A program made the translations under genes and the position numbers. Under the pieces are notes generated by a model. That model had not been told where the DNA came from. It was given only the letters and a program-made list of their open reading frames with translations, and made no database searches. A DNA stretch of 64,000 nucleotides from Leptospira sp. WS92.C1 (lineage in GTDB: Bacteria; Spirochaetota; Leptospiria; Leptospirales; Leptospiraceae): contig NZ_CP162130.1 of the NCBI RefSeq assembly GCF_040833975.1, forward strand, positions 2,626,001 through 2,690,000, written 5' to 3'. Of this stretch, positions 45,327-55,117 are shown in pieces; the first letter of the stretch is position 1; every line of letters starts with the position of its first letter.

Positions 45327-47270
45327 TTAAAAATACACTTTTGCCCCAAAGCGCGCCTCGTCTAAGGACGTGGAATGGACTTTCCTATATTGAATTTCTA
45401 AAGAAAAATTGTTCATTAATTGATAATTTCCTTGAATCGAAACCTCTGGAAAGTATTGTTTTTCACCGATCGCATAGGATCGATAATCACCTATCAAATG
45501 AAAAGAAATTCGCTCATTAATTCTACAAAGCACACCTACTGTGACAATAGAACCTAACCTATAACCTTTAACAAAGGTATTAGAGATATCCCCGCGAATA
45601 TCGATAAATGAATAAAGCACCAAGCTATAAGGAGATAGATAGTAAAATGGTTCAGTCGCTACGCCAAAGCCAAAGCTTGAAAAACCGTAAACGATTCCAG
45701 GATCCTCTTTAAAGATCTTTTCTGTCAGGAGAGACTTTAGACCAGTATCAAATCGCCAAGAAGCTTTATTGATCAGCTGTCCTATTGGATTCAAAGAAGT
45801 CATTTGTATAAAGTGCATTTCTTGAAGTTTTGGAGTTTTTCCATTCTCATACATACGGACATTTGTGTTTAGAAAGAATAATTGATTATATGGAGAATAG
45901 CCGGGATAAGGATCCGTAAAATCCCTCAGCACCGGTCGAATCGACAACTCCGCAAAACTCCCGTTCGAGGAGTTTCCGCCGGAGAACATAATTTGCGAAG
46001 GATCATGGCCTAATAACGGATTTGAGAAAACTGGAGGATTATAATATCCATTCAAGTTGGTCAGATAGTTGGTGCCGCCACGTAATTGATTATAACGAAA
46101 ATACTTTTCTTTATCAATTTCATTTAGATTACCCTTCTCCATTGCTTTCTTGATCAGAAGGTAATCAATAGCGGTGTCATACAAGATTGACTTTCTATCT
46201 TGGTTAACATTGTCCTCAATTTCAATATCGTTCTCTATTAAATCCTTTAAAAGTTTTCTTTCAGATTCATCTAAATAGCCATATTTATGTCTATATCTTT
46301 GAATAATTGAAGGTCGAAATTTAACTTCTTCTAATAAATTATCTTGTGCGGCGATAAGTTTAATCGTGTCCGCAGGTTGAATCAAAAGATTATTTATATT
46401 CGATAGATAAAGTTCCGAATTTGCGACTTCCAACAAAGTCAAAATTCGAAAGGAACAGTTTTCATCAAAAAAGTAATAATCAAAATGATTTTTTTGCATC
46501 TCCCATAAATGTCGAATTACTTTGTCAATTCCCTTTGCATCGATGTTAAGCTTGTATTCCCATAAATTCCGATTTTCATATTCATTATATTCGTATATTT
46601 TATACTTGTATTTTTGAATTTCGAAAGAGCCCGGAAACCGGCCATTCAATCCATTGAAAACATATCCAAATGGATCAATTAACCTTGGGATAACTGCCGC
46701 ATAGGTAACCACAACATCTTCCAGTTCTGCCGGCTCGCCGTTTTCAGAATTAAACTTTAACATTGTGTGGCCAAACAGAGATGCAGGGTGTTCGGGATGA
46801 AAAGAAGCGAAGACGACTGAGAGCGTTTTTGCTTTCATCTGGTTATAAAATTCTTCGAACTTCGGACAAAGAGGTTTTGGAAATAAATTTTCGTCTATCG
46901 AAAATCTCTCACGAATCCATTGAAATCTTGCAGGAAAAATACACTCTACTGAAGAATCAGTTAGATGATTATCGGAAATGAGAGCCTTCAGAGTTTCTTC
47001 GAGCTCTTTACTAGGCGTTTCTTTACCAATCAAAGATAGAAAAAAACTCTGACTATCGGCGTAACTTGAATAACGATCATTCTTCTTGTCTTTATAATGC
47101 AAGAGAACTAACCAATTTCTTTCTTTATAAATTTTCTCTTTATAAAGTTTATCGATTTTAATTTGAATATGAGACTCTCTTTTATTACTTTTATTATCAT
47201 TCGCAAAAGTCGAGATTGTAATAAAAAATAAAGAAAATGAAAGAATGAGAAAATGTTTTAACTTAACCAA
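45327..47270 (-). CDS. DUF4105 (Lnb N-terminal periplasmic domain) protein, copy 2
   Basis: 647 residues with signal peptide (cleavage near TFAND). It aligns with copy 1 along its whole length: HPASLFGHTMLKF (His168), YYFFDENCSFRILTLLEVAN (Cys272), LNGRFPGSFEIQKYKYKIYE and a barrel-like C-terminus ending ARFGAKVYF. Codon use is clearly more AT-rich than in copy 1 and other neighbours, suggesting later transfer or different selection. It follows a small lipoprotein gene on the same strand with about 54 bp between. No hydrolase or DUF3015 gene is adjacent here. Confidence 0.85.
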   Translation of the reverse strand: MVKLKHFLILSFSLFFITISTFANDNKSNKRESHIQIKIDKLYKEKIYKERNWLVLLHYKDKKNDRYSSYADSQSFFLSLIGKETPSKELEETLKALISDNHLTDSSVECIFPARFQWIRERFSIDENLFPKPLCPKFEEFYNQMKAKTLSVVFASFHPEHPASLFGHTMLKFNSENGEPAELEDVVVTYAAVIPRLIDPFGYVFNGLNGRFPGSFEIQKYKYKIYEYNEYENRNLWEYKLNIDAKGIDKVIRHLWEMQKNHFDYYFFDENCSFRILTLLEVANSELYLSNINNLLIQPADTIKLIAAQDNLLEEVKFRPSIIQRYRHKYGYLDESERKLLKDLIENDIEIEDNVNQDRKSILYDTAIDYLLIKKAMEKGNLNEIDKEKYFRYNQLRGGTNYLTNLNGYYNPPVFSNPLLGHDPSQIMFSGGNSSNGSFAELSIRPVLRDFTDPYPGYSPYNQLFFLNTNVRMYENGKTPKLQEMHFIQMTSLNPIGQLINKASWRFDTGLKSLLTEKIFKEDPGIVYGFSSFGFGVATEPFYYLSPYSLVLYSFIDIRGDISNTFVKGYRLGSIVTVGVLCRINERISFHLIGDYRSYAIGEKQYFPEVSIQGNYQLMNNFSLEIQYRKVHSTSLDEARFGAKVYF

Positions 47271-47324
47271 AGGGGTTACAGACGAGTGAGAACAACCGCC
47301 CGCGAAGGAGCGGTCGAGAATAAA

Positions 47325-47609
47325 CTACTTAACGCCAGTCGCTTGGCAAGCTTCTGTACCAGAAAGTCTAGAAGTAGAAAAAAGCCCTCCCGTTGGAGCT
47401 CCTTTAGCGTCAACAACCTGCGTTACACCTTCTTTGTTTAAGTCATTTAAACAAGCAGTAACTGGAGCACCCCAGGCGGTAAAGATAACTGGATTCATTT
47501 GAGTTGCAGTAATAACGTCTTTACCTCCTACTTTAACTTTATCGATACTGTAGCAATTAACAACTAAAGCAATTGCGATCAAAGAAAATAAAATAAAAAT
47601 TTTTTTCAT
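47325..47609 (-). CDS. Small lipoprotein upstream of DUF4105 copy 2
   Basis: 94 residues from ATG 47609, which has an AGGAGA ribosome site; the frame is open 14 codons further upstream but without support. The signal segment IFILFSLIAIALVVNC ends in a lipobox-like VVNC (Cys17). The mature part has two more Cys (TACLND and TEACQA), likely a disulfide, and the Gly-rich stretch APTGGLFSTSRLSG. I do not recognise the family. The gene order suggests it works with the DUF4105 protein, as DUF3015 may do for copy 1. Confidence 0.7.
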   Translation of the reverse strand: MKKIFILFSLIAIALVVNCYSIDKVKVGGKDVITATQMNPVIFTAWGAPVTACLNDLNKEGVTQVVDAKGAPTGGLFSTSRLSGTEACQATGVK

Positions 47610-47651
47610 TGAATGTTTTCTCCTAATTTTTGGTAAAGAATTAGGATTCAT

Positions 47652-48439
47652 AAAATTTTAGCAATCACAAAAATCGAATCTATCAAAATGAAAATTTTAA
47701 AAAAAGTTACTCACGATTTTTTTTAAAAAGATTACTCCAGTAATTTCTATACTCAATACGCTTTTGGAACGGACAGGAATTCTTCTTTTTTTGCAGAAAA
47801 TTTTTAAAAAAATAATCGCCTAATTAGACACAGCCCGCTGCAAGGCGTGGAAGATCCTTGGTGGTAAGACTCCTCGGCTCCCTTTCCCAAGATTTTAAAA
47901 GATCTCGTATACGTACGAATCCATTCCTGACACCTTTGCATGTTGAACTAAAGAATAGAAACCGACACTGGTAGTTGCGTTTTGGAAGCCACTTGAGAAG
48001 ACCTTTTTTTACGATCCATTCGGATTGGGTATTCTTAAAATCAATTTTTAAAATTTCAAAAAATCTACCCCGAACACGATTCAAACAATCTGCACGATAC
48101 ACCTGCTCTCAACATTAGAAATTCTGAATTTCATGAAAGACCTTACTCCAAGGAGAGTTCCAGAATTTCGACAAAGCGTTTTCTTCATAAGCCGGATTCC
48201 GTCTTACCTAGTGGTAACGAAACGTTGTGTATTTGATTCCTTTTTTTTACAATAGAGGCTGGGAAGGTCGCTTTTTGAAAACTTCTCAAACTCTTTTTGC
48301 CAGTCGATATTCGATTTTTTTATCAAAGAGAGTTTTACAGAATTTAGAAAATCTAAAAGATGCGGTTTGTCGAGCAGTCATAAAAAAACTTGGTAAATAA
48401 AGTTTACCTTGAGCTAAGGTTGGTTATTTTGACTTTATT
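47652..48439. other. AT-rich region without a convincing gene
   Basis: About 790 bp. A minus-strand frame at 47824-48102 (92 residues, ending TTKDLPRLAAGCV) lacks a ribosome site and known family and may be a remnant of a repeated or mobile sequence. Small inverted repeats are present: ATTACTCCAGTAAT (47731-47744), GGTAAA/TTTACC (48392-48408) and ACCTT/AAGGT (48406-48420) just upstream of rlmD. No transposase remains were found. Confidence 0.4.
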
Positions 48440-49792
48440 ATGAAGGATTCAAACAATGAAATAACTCAAATTAAAGTTGGGCTCATTAAACCTAATCTCC
48501 GCGGTGAAGCTGCCGTTAGTAAAACGAGAAAGATCGAAGTTCCTTATTCTCTACCCGGAGACGAATACGAGGTGACTTTTTTAAAAAAGAAACGCAGAAA
48601 ACCGGAGGCAAAACTCAATCTTATTTCTCGGGTTCCGAGACAAATCGCCGCTCCGTGTCCCGCTTTTACACGTTGCGGAGGCTGTTCCGCACAACACCTT
48701 TCTTATGAAGATCAGTTTCGACTGAAAACTTCTCATCTCTTTGAAAACTACAAAAACGATTTCCAAATCGAGCCGATTTTGATCCAGGCACAACAGCCAT
48801 ATCATTACAGAAATCGAATGGACTTTGCGGTATTTCCCGGACCGATCGTGGGTCAAAGAGAGGCCGGATCCTTTCGAAACATCATTGATTTAGAAACTTG
48901 TTATATTCAAAGTTTAGAATCAAACAAGGAACTCGAACGATTCCGAAACTTAATTTCAAACTTTCCGGATCTACCCTATGATCGGAAATCGGAGATTGGA
49001 TCCCTAAAATACATCACTCTTCGCAAGGCCAAAAATACTTCAGAGTTGATGACCATTCTCACTTTTGTGGAAGAGTTCAAGAATACCGCAGAAGAGCAAA
49101 CATTCGCACAAGCCTGTAAGGAGACATTAAAAGCGGATCATCTTCTTTTTTGTTTTAATCGAAAAAGGGGGGAAATTTCAGCGATGGGAGAAACCCATGT
49201 TCTCAGAGGATCCGATTCCTATCTGGAACTCGTTTCCGGAAAACAATTCAGGGTTCCCTTTGATTCTTTTTTTCAACCCAATCCTACCGGATTCCAACCG
49301 ATCTTGGATTTTATCCGGGAACAGATTCCGGGTTCTTCCGATCGTTTGATCGATCTTTTCTGCGGCTCCGGTTTTTTTAGTAGAATTTTTGCCGAGAACT
49401 TTCAATACGTAACCGGAATCGATTCGATTGAAAGTTCTCTGGAAATCGCACGCAAACAGATGAAAACCGATTATCCGAACGTGGATTTTTCCTATCTTCG
49501 AGAAGATCTATTTTCGAAAAAATCGTCAGCCGGTTTGCAAACGCTTTTTCAATCCGATGAAAAGAATGTTCTGATTGCCGATCCTCCCCGCGCAGGTCTG
49601 GGGGAATTTGTCATCGAAGCCTTAAAGGATTCCAAAATTTCCTCGTTTTTTTACGTTTCCTGCAATCCGATTTCTCAGAAAGAGGATCTCTGGAAACTAA
49701 AGGATACGTTTCGGATTCAAAAACTTCTGATCACCGATCCTTATCCACAAACTCCACATCTCGAATCAGTCGCCTTTTTGACTTCAATCTGA
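48440..49792 (+). CDS. rlmD: 23S rRNA (uracil-5-)-methyltransferase RlmD/RumA family
   Basis: A 450-residue SAM-dependent methyltransferase that makes 5-methyluridine in RNA. It has a TRAM-type N-terminal domain and a 4Fe-4S cluster site with Cys73, Cys79 and Cys82 ([11 protein letters not shown]) plus a later Cys in [21 protein letters not shown] binds [12 protein letters not shown] follows, and the catalytic Cys is in FYVSCNP. Members differ in target (U1939, U747 or tRNA U54); the Fe-S type favours RlmD-like action on 23S rRNA. ATG 48440 is well placed. Confidence 0.9.
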   Translation: MKDSNNEITQIKVGLIKPNLRGEAAVSKTRKIEVPYSLPGDEYEVTFLKKKRRKPEAKLNLISRVPRQIAAPCPAFTRCGGCSAQHLSYEDQFRLKTSHLFENYKNDFQIEPILIQAQQPYHYRNRMDFAVFPGPIVGQREAGSFRNIIDLETCYIQSLESNKELERFRNLISNFPDLPYDRKSEIGSLKYITLRKAKNTSELMTILTFVEEFKNTAEEQTFAQACKETLKADHLLFCFNRKRGEISAMGETHVLRGSDSYLELVSGKQFRVPFDSFFQPNPTGFQPILDFIREQIPGSSDRLIDLFCGSGFFSRIFAENFQYVTGIDSIESSLEIARKQMKTDYPNVDFSYLREDLFSKKSSAGLQTLFQSDEKNVLIADPPRAGLGEFVIEALKDSKISSFFYVSCNPISQKEDLWKLKDTFRIQKLLITDPYPQTPHLESVAFLTSI

Positions 49793-49889
49793 CATAAAAA
49801 ATAATCGAATATTATAATATTTTTATGAAATAATTTTTGTCAAACGAATTCTTGGTGATCGAATCAATAGAGCCCAATTCTAAATAATT

Positions 49890-51080
49890 TTATCGTTTTG
49901 GTATAATGTGAATCGAGCTCGATTTTACTTCCTTTTGAGTAAACTCAAAACCCAAATCCGCCTTTCTTTCTCTCATTTTTTGATAGAGATGTCCGCCGTT
50001 AAACGGCGCTTCCACGTCGAGAATGATCATTTTATTTTGGTTATTGCTGCTGATTTCGGAAACGCTGTTTACACCTTTGATACTTCGAATGATTCCCTTG
50101 ATATCCTTATCCATATAATCGTCATAAGCAAGACCCTCTATTTTCAATCGGATTAAATTTCCGGGCCTCCACTTCATCGAAATCTGATCCCGAATTTTCG
50201 GATACGCCTTGTCGATAGCCTTTCCGATCGCTTCCTGGGAGCCGGTCGCCGCATTGATATGCGGGTAAGCGCCATTCGTATTATCGGCCGCCATGATTCT
50301 CGCGGTATTTACATCGAAAATTTTAAACCGAAGAACGGCCTGATAGGATCGGAGTCCGCTTCCTTCGATTTCACCGGCATCGGTAACATCCACCTGCCCG
50401 ACTAATAAAATCTGCGCTTCCATTTCCGCGGCGGCCGACACGGCGCGTCCTTCCAGGGATTGGTTTCCATACACTCCTACGGACTTTCCCCCTTCATTTG
50501 CCAAGATTCGAATAAACTGATTCTTATCTAAAAAATCGAATTCTACGAACTTTTTTACAATCGCGTTTTCGGTTATGGATATCGATGAAGCCCGGTTTGT
50601 TTTTCCTAAAACCGTTTCTTCGATCACCATCAAAAACTTGGGTCTTCCCAATTCTTTGTATCTCTCTTTTAACGCGTTTTCAACAGCCTTGCGGTTTACG
50701 ATTCCTTTGGCGTCGACTTCGAGCAAGTTTCCTTTTTTTCGTATGTTTCCAATTAGGGAGAATCCGGTCACAAAACCTTCCGTCGAAGAATTGGTGACCA
50801 TTTCCTTGAGTTGTCCGTCGATCGCTTGTGAACCGCCTTCTACCAGTTCTCCCAATCCGTTTTCCAGAATTTTTCGTTTTGCGTTCAATTCCAAATCGTC
50901 CTGATTGATTCCTTGAACATTCTTTACATAAACAAACCGGTCCTCTTCCGATCCGTTCTGGACCGAAGAACAGGAGATGATGAGAAAAAAATGAAATACG
51001 AGGAAGATAGAAATTCGTACACAAACTGAATCCGGTTTCGACCTTGCAAAAAAATTATAAATACGACAACTTTGTATCAT
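49890..51080 (-). CDS. Lipoprotein with FlgT/LPP20-like N-terminal domain
   Basis: A 396-residue protein with signal segment ending LIISC (about Cys37). After it, residues ~50-140 (FVYVKNVQGINQDDLELNAK, GFVTGFSLIGNIRKKGNLLE) follow the pattern of FlgT N-terminal/LPP20 domains. The middle (~155-260) is an ABC-like fold, FLMVIEETVLGKTNRAS with ILLVGQVDVTDAG, and the end (NLIRLKIEGLAYDDYMDKDI...) is a small alpha-beta domain. In vibrios such proteins belong to flagellar or envelope ring structures; in Leptospira the role is unknown. It is the last gene of a three-gene run with 51293-52591 and 52594-52929. Confidence 0.7.
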   Translation of the reverse strand: MIQSCRIYNFFARSKPDSVCVRISIFLVFHFFLIISCSSVQNGSEEDRFVYVKNVQGINQDDLELNAKRKILENGLGELVEGGSQAIDGQLKEMVTNSSTEGFVTGFSLIGNIRKKGNLLEVDAKGIVNRKAVENALKERYKELGRPKFLMVIEETVLGKTNRASSISITENAIVKKFVEFDFLDKNQFIRILANEGGKSVGVYGNQSLEGRAVSAAAEMEAQILLVGQVDVTDAGEIEGSGLRSYQAVLRFKIFDVNTARIMAADNTNGAYPHINAATGSQEAIGKAIDKAYPKIRDQISMKWRPGNLIRLKIEGLAYDDYMDKDIKGIIRSIKGVNSVSEISSNNQNKMIILDVEAPFNGGHLYQKMRERKADLGFEFTQKEVKSSSIHIIPKR

Positions 51081-51292
51081 TCGGTTATCCCTAAATCCTT
51101 ACTTTTGTTAAGAAGGATCTCCTGACATTCTATAAAATATCGAACTTCTATGAAGTTTTTAAAGAGTGAAAACGATTCTCAGCTTTCTCAAAACGATTTT
51201 ATTTCCTTTTATCGAGTTTAATTTTTTTCGACAATTCAAGAAATTGAGCGGCCTTTTCCTTTTGACCCAACTCATTCAAAACCGTTGCCAAA

Positions 51293-52591
51293 TTATTTTG
51301 GCGTGACAACATAACCCTCGGTTTTTATCAATCCGAGTTTATTTTGAATTTCTTTGTCTTGGATAAATTTTTTCAGGGCTTCCTTATATTCGCCATTCGC
51401 CGAATGCAACGCACCCTGATTTGTCAGTAACGCCGCATAAGAGCTCGTAGAAGTAAGACCCAATTCTTTAAAAATGGATCCGGCGTCTTGGTATAAGCTT
51501 GCCGCAATTTGGAAATCGCCTGATTGTTTATAAGCCGATCCCAACGAGGTCAATAGATCGGCATAATCGAATGTTTTGTCCAATCCCAAAGAAAGCAACA
51601 CGTTACGCGCCGATTCCAATTGTATGATCCCTTGTTTGTATTTTTTTTGATAGATGTAAAACGCCCCCAGAGTTTGGAGAGTTGTCGCATACGGTTTTCT
51701 GCTTTTGAGCTTTAAAGTTTCCTTTAGCTCTTTATCCTGAACGCAGAATTGAATTCCCTTTTCCCGCTCTCCCAATGAAAAATGAACGACTCCCAGATTG
51801 AACAGAGTATTTGTATAATCCAACGTATTTTGAAGACCGCGTCGATCGAGAATTTCCTTTTTCTTCCATAAAAAGCCCAAGGCTTTTTTAGAATCACCAA
51901 GCTGAAAAAGTATGTTTGATAAATCCTCCAATGCATCCAGATATTCCGGATCCTCTTTCAGCGCATTGATGAGAAAAACGGCCGCTCTTTGCGGATTGGT
52001 ATAGAGTATATCAAAAGCTTGAACGTAATTCGAAAATGCGACCGCGTTTTTTGTAGACGATTTGCTGATGAACGACTTGTTGAATTCCGTATTTTTGCCA
52101 TCTATATTGGAAAGCAGATTTTCCATGACCTTATCTTGAAGCGTGATCGGACGTTCCAAAATTCCCCTAGTTGCAGTATTTAAAATCAGATTCCCGTGTT
52201 TGGCATCCGAAATTCGAACGTTCACCAACGCCGTTTCTTGTTCCGTTTGAATATCACCGTTACAAAAGTAATCTGCCGCGGTAATTTTACTTAAAAACTC
52301 AACCGGATCGACGTCTTCGCCAAACAACTGTTTTTCTTGAATCAACTTGAGAGTGTTTGCCTTTTCGGCAGGACCTATGACGTCAAGAGAAGGAATTCTC
52401 GCTAAGCCGTTTGTAAGAGTACTGGCCAGTCCGGTTGCGAAAGGTTTCAGTTTTTGATTTTCCAAATAATTGAACTTATCGATCAACAACCTCTTTTTTT
52501 GGCCGTCTTTTACAAGAATGTTTTCCTTCGAACTTGCGCAGGACAAAAAGAAAAGAAAAAATGCGAGCCGTATCATCAATGAGGTTTTCAA
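51293..52591 (-). CDS. CsgG/TolB-like lipoprotein with TPR repeats, C-terminus frameshifted
   Basis: A 432-residue lipoprotein (lipobox LSCAS, about Cys18). Residues ~25-165 resemble CsgG/TolB-N/FlgO-type domains (RLLIDKFNYLENQKLKPFA; GLARIPSLDVIGPAEK; ADYFCNGDIQTEQETALVNV). Residues ~195-430 are TPR repeats. The frame stops at 51293 in mid-repeat, but one base over the sequence continues SRQNNLATVLNELGQKEKAA, QFLELSKKIKLDKRK to a TAA at 51199-51201, clearly the missing end of the last repeat. So a frameshift near 51300 has removed about 35 residues; most of the protein is intact and may still work. It starts 2 bp after the upstream gene's stop. Confidence 0.8.
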   Translation of the reverse strand: MKTSLMIRLAFFLFFLSCASSKENILVKDGQKKRLLIDKFNYLENQKLKPFATGLASTLTNGLARIPSLDVIGPAEKANTLKLIQEKQLFGEDVDPVEFLSKITAADYFCNGDIQTEQETALVNVRISDAKHGNLILNTATRGILERPITLQDKVMENLLSNIDGKNTEFNKSFISKSSTKNAVAFSNYVQAFDILYTNPQRAAVFLINALKEDPEYLDALEDLSNILFQLGDSKKALGFLWKKKEILDRRGLQNTLDYTNTLFNLGVVHFSLGEREKGIQFCVQDKELKETLKLKSRKPYATTLQTLGAFYIYQKKYKQGIIQLESARNVLLSLGLDKTFDYADLLTSLGSAYKQSGDFQIAASLYQDAGSIFKELGLTSTSSYAALLTNQGALHSANGEYKEALKKFIQDKEIQNKLGLIKTEGYVVTPK

Positions 52592-52593
52592 AT

Positions 52594-52929
52594 TTAAAAT
52601 CTCAACCCGGATACCTGAAAGTCGGCGAATTGCAAATTTCCCTGCGGAGTTTTTACGTTATAACGATTGCCGGTTTGATAGATGATACCCATTACATTTT
52701 CACCGTTTTTTAAAATCAAAACCTCCACACCCTTTCCAAGCACCTTCTCCATGGTGGCAAGTAAAACCTGATTGTTCTTTTTAAGAGTATGATCCACTTC
52801 ATTCTTCAATTCTTGAGGCGTCTTTCCTTCGTCATCCGATACTCTGACGATTTCCGAAGCATCCTTTTGCAGATCTAGAATTTGATTTTGTTTTAAGACT
52901 TCAGGAGAATCGACTTCCGCAGTGTGCAT
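52594..52929 (-). CDS. Small hypothetical protein heading the FlgT/CsgG-like run
   Basis: A 111-residue protein, unrecognised. The first half is acidic and helical (ILDLQKDASEIVRV; TPQELKNEVDHTLKKNNQVL) and the second half is strand-rich (GVEVLILKNGENVMGIIYQT, then VKTPQGNLQFADFQVSGLRF), with no signal peptide from this start. The stop lies 2 bp from the next start, indicating an operon of three. A longer exported form is not possible in this frame without a different start. Confidence 0.6.
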   Translation of the reverse strand: MHTAEVDSPEVLKQNQILDLQKDASEIVRVSDDEGKTPQELKNEVDHTLKKNNQVLLATMEKVLGKGVEVLILKNGENVMGIIYQTGNRYNVKTPQGNLQFADFQVSGLRF

Positions 52930-53228
52930 CGTATTTGGAGACGCAGATCGAAAAACGAAACCATTCTACCAAAAAAAAGCGCTTGAATTGATTTGAAAGA
53001 TATTGCGCGAAATTGAAAAGACAAGGATCCTTTTTCGATTTCAAATCTTTAGAAAAGCAACCTACAACGCACATTTTTGGGCAAATACTTAGAAGAAAGA
53101 AAAAAATGATCTGCACCTCGAAAAAGTAGATTCCTTTTCCCTCGTTGCCCGAAGTAAAAATCTCTGCAGGGATTTTCAATTTCCAACGATATTTAAGAAG
53201 AGAGATAGACGTATCTCCGGGAATCCCT

Positions 53229-54359
53229 ATGACCAGAAAACTAGTTTCATACTCCATTCTTATTTTAATTCTTTGGGAAACGGGCTGTAACACCGTAATC
53301 ATTCGGCCTTGGACGCCTCCGTATAAAAGCCGCTCGGTTCACGATGTCCGAGTTCTCCTCGGAAAAACGGAAGGGGATCTGCAGATCCGCGGAGAAGGAA
53401 TCATCTCCGTTTATGACGCAAACGATCTTCTGATTAAAAAAGGAATCGATATCATTTCTCTGAATGTATCCCGTCTGAAGGCTCCGATTCGTTTTGTAAG
53501 CGAACAATCCGGAAACGGACTCGAATACAAATCCTTAAAGGTCAGAGGATCGATCCAACTGGTTCCGCAAAACCAAGGTCCGGCTCTAGTCGTCAACGTT
53601 CTCCCTTTGGAAGAATATCTTTACGCGGTCGTTCCCTCCGAAGTTCCTTATACTTGGCCGCACGAAGCGTTGAAGGCGCAGGCGATCTGCGCGAGAACGT
53701 ATGCGGTTCGTGAAATATTAAATAAAAAGAATGCACTTTATGACGTAGAGGCCAATACCAATTCTCAAGTTTACGGAGGATTGGAAAAAGAACATCCTTC
53801 CACAACCAAAGCGGTCCAAGATACGACCGGAGTTTTGGCGGTGTATGAAGAAAGTCCGATCCAGGCGTTTTTTCATTCGAACAGCGGCGGAAAAACGGAA
53901 ACACCGGAAAACGTTTGGGGCGGAAAACGAATTCCGTATCTACCCACGGTAGCTTCCGAATTCGACCGCGCCGGAGATAATTTTTATTGGAAGGAATCCG
54001 TATCCGATGATCTGATCCGTTCTAAATTCTCTCATCTAAAACTCGGCGAGATTCAGTCGATTCAGGTTTTATCCAGAACCGGATCGGGACGAGTGGACTT
54101 GATGGAACTCAGCGGTTCCGAAGGTTCCTCAAGAATTCGCGGAAAAGAATTCAGACAGGTTCTCGGAACTCCGGTTCGTTCTCTTCGATTCGGAATCCAA
54201 AAAGAAGGAAACGGTTATCTCGTAAAGGGAATGGGTTCGGGTCACGGAGTAGGCTTAAGCCAATGGGGAAGTTTTGGAATGGCAAAGGAAAATTTTAACT
54301 ATGTCGAAATTCTCAAACACTATTATCCCGGAACCGATCTTGCAAGAATCACGCGATAA
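53229..54359 (+). CDS. SpoIID/LytB-domain lipoprotein
   Basis: About 376 residues from ATG 53229, which opens into a signal segment with lipobox WETGC; the frame is open to 53145 but that part is not signal-like. The SpoIID domain spans ~105-370: [20 protein letters not shown], the catalytic-region Glu in [35 protein letters not shown] and [19 protein letters not shown]. SpoIID-type proteins are lytic transglycosylases acting on denuded glycan strands of peptidoglycan. It lies 50 bp before an ABC transporter and is probably an envelope remodelling enzyme. Confidence 0.9.
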   Translation: MTRKLVSYSILILILWETGCNTVIIRPWTPPYKSRSVHDVRVLLGKTEGDLQIRGEGIISVYDANDLLIKKGIDIISLNVSRLKAPIRFVSEQSGNGLEYKSLKVRGSIQLVPQNQGPALVVNVLPLEEYLYAVVPSEVPYTWPHEALKAQAICARTYAVREILNKKNALYDVEANTNSQVYGGLEKEHPSTTKAVQDTTGVLAVYEESPIQAFFHSNSGGKTETPENVWGGKRIPYLPTVASEFDRAGDNFYWKESVSDDLIRSKFSHLKLGEIQSIQVLSRTGSGRVDLMELSGSEGSSRIRGKEFRQVLGTPVRSLRFGIQKEGNGYLVKGMGSGHGVGLSQWGSFGMAKENFNYVEILKHYYPGTDLARITR

Positions 54360-54409
54360 CCTTTTCATCGGACACAATTTAAAACAACACGTTCACGTAT
54401 GATTTTAGA

Positions 54410-55111
<702 letters not shown>

Positions 55112-55117
55112 ACCAGC

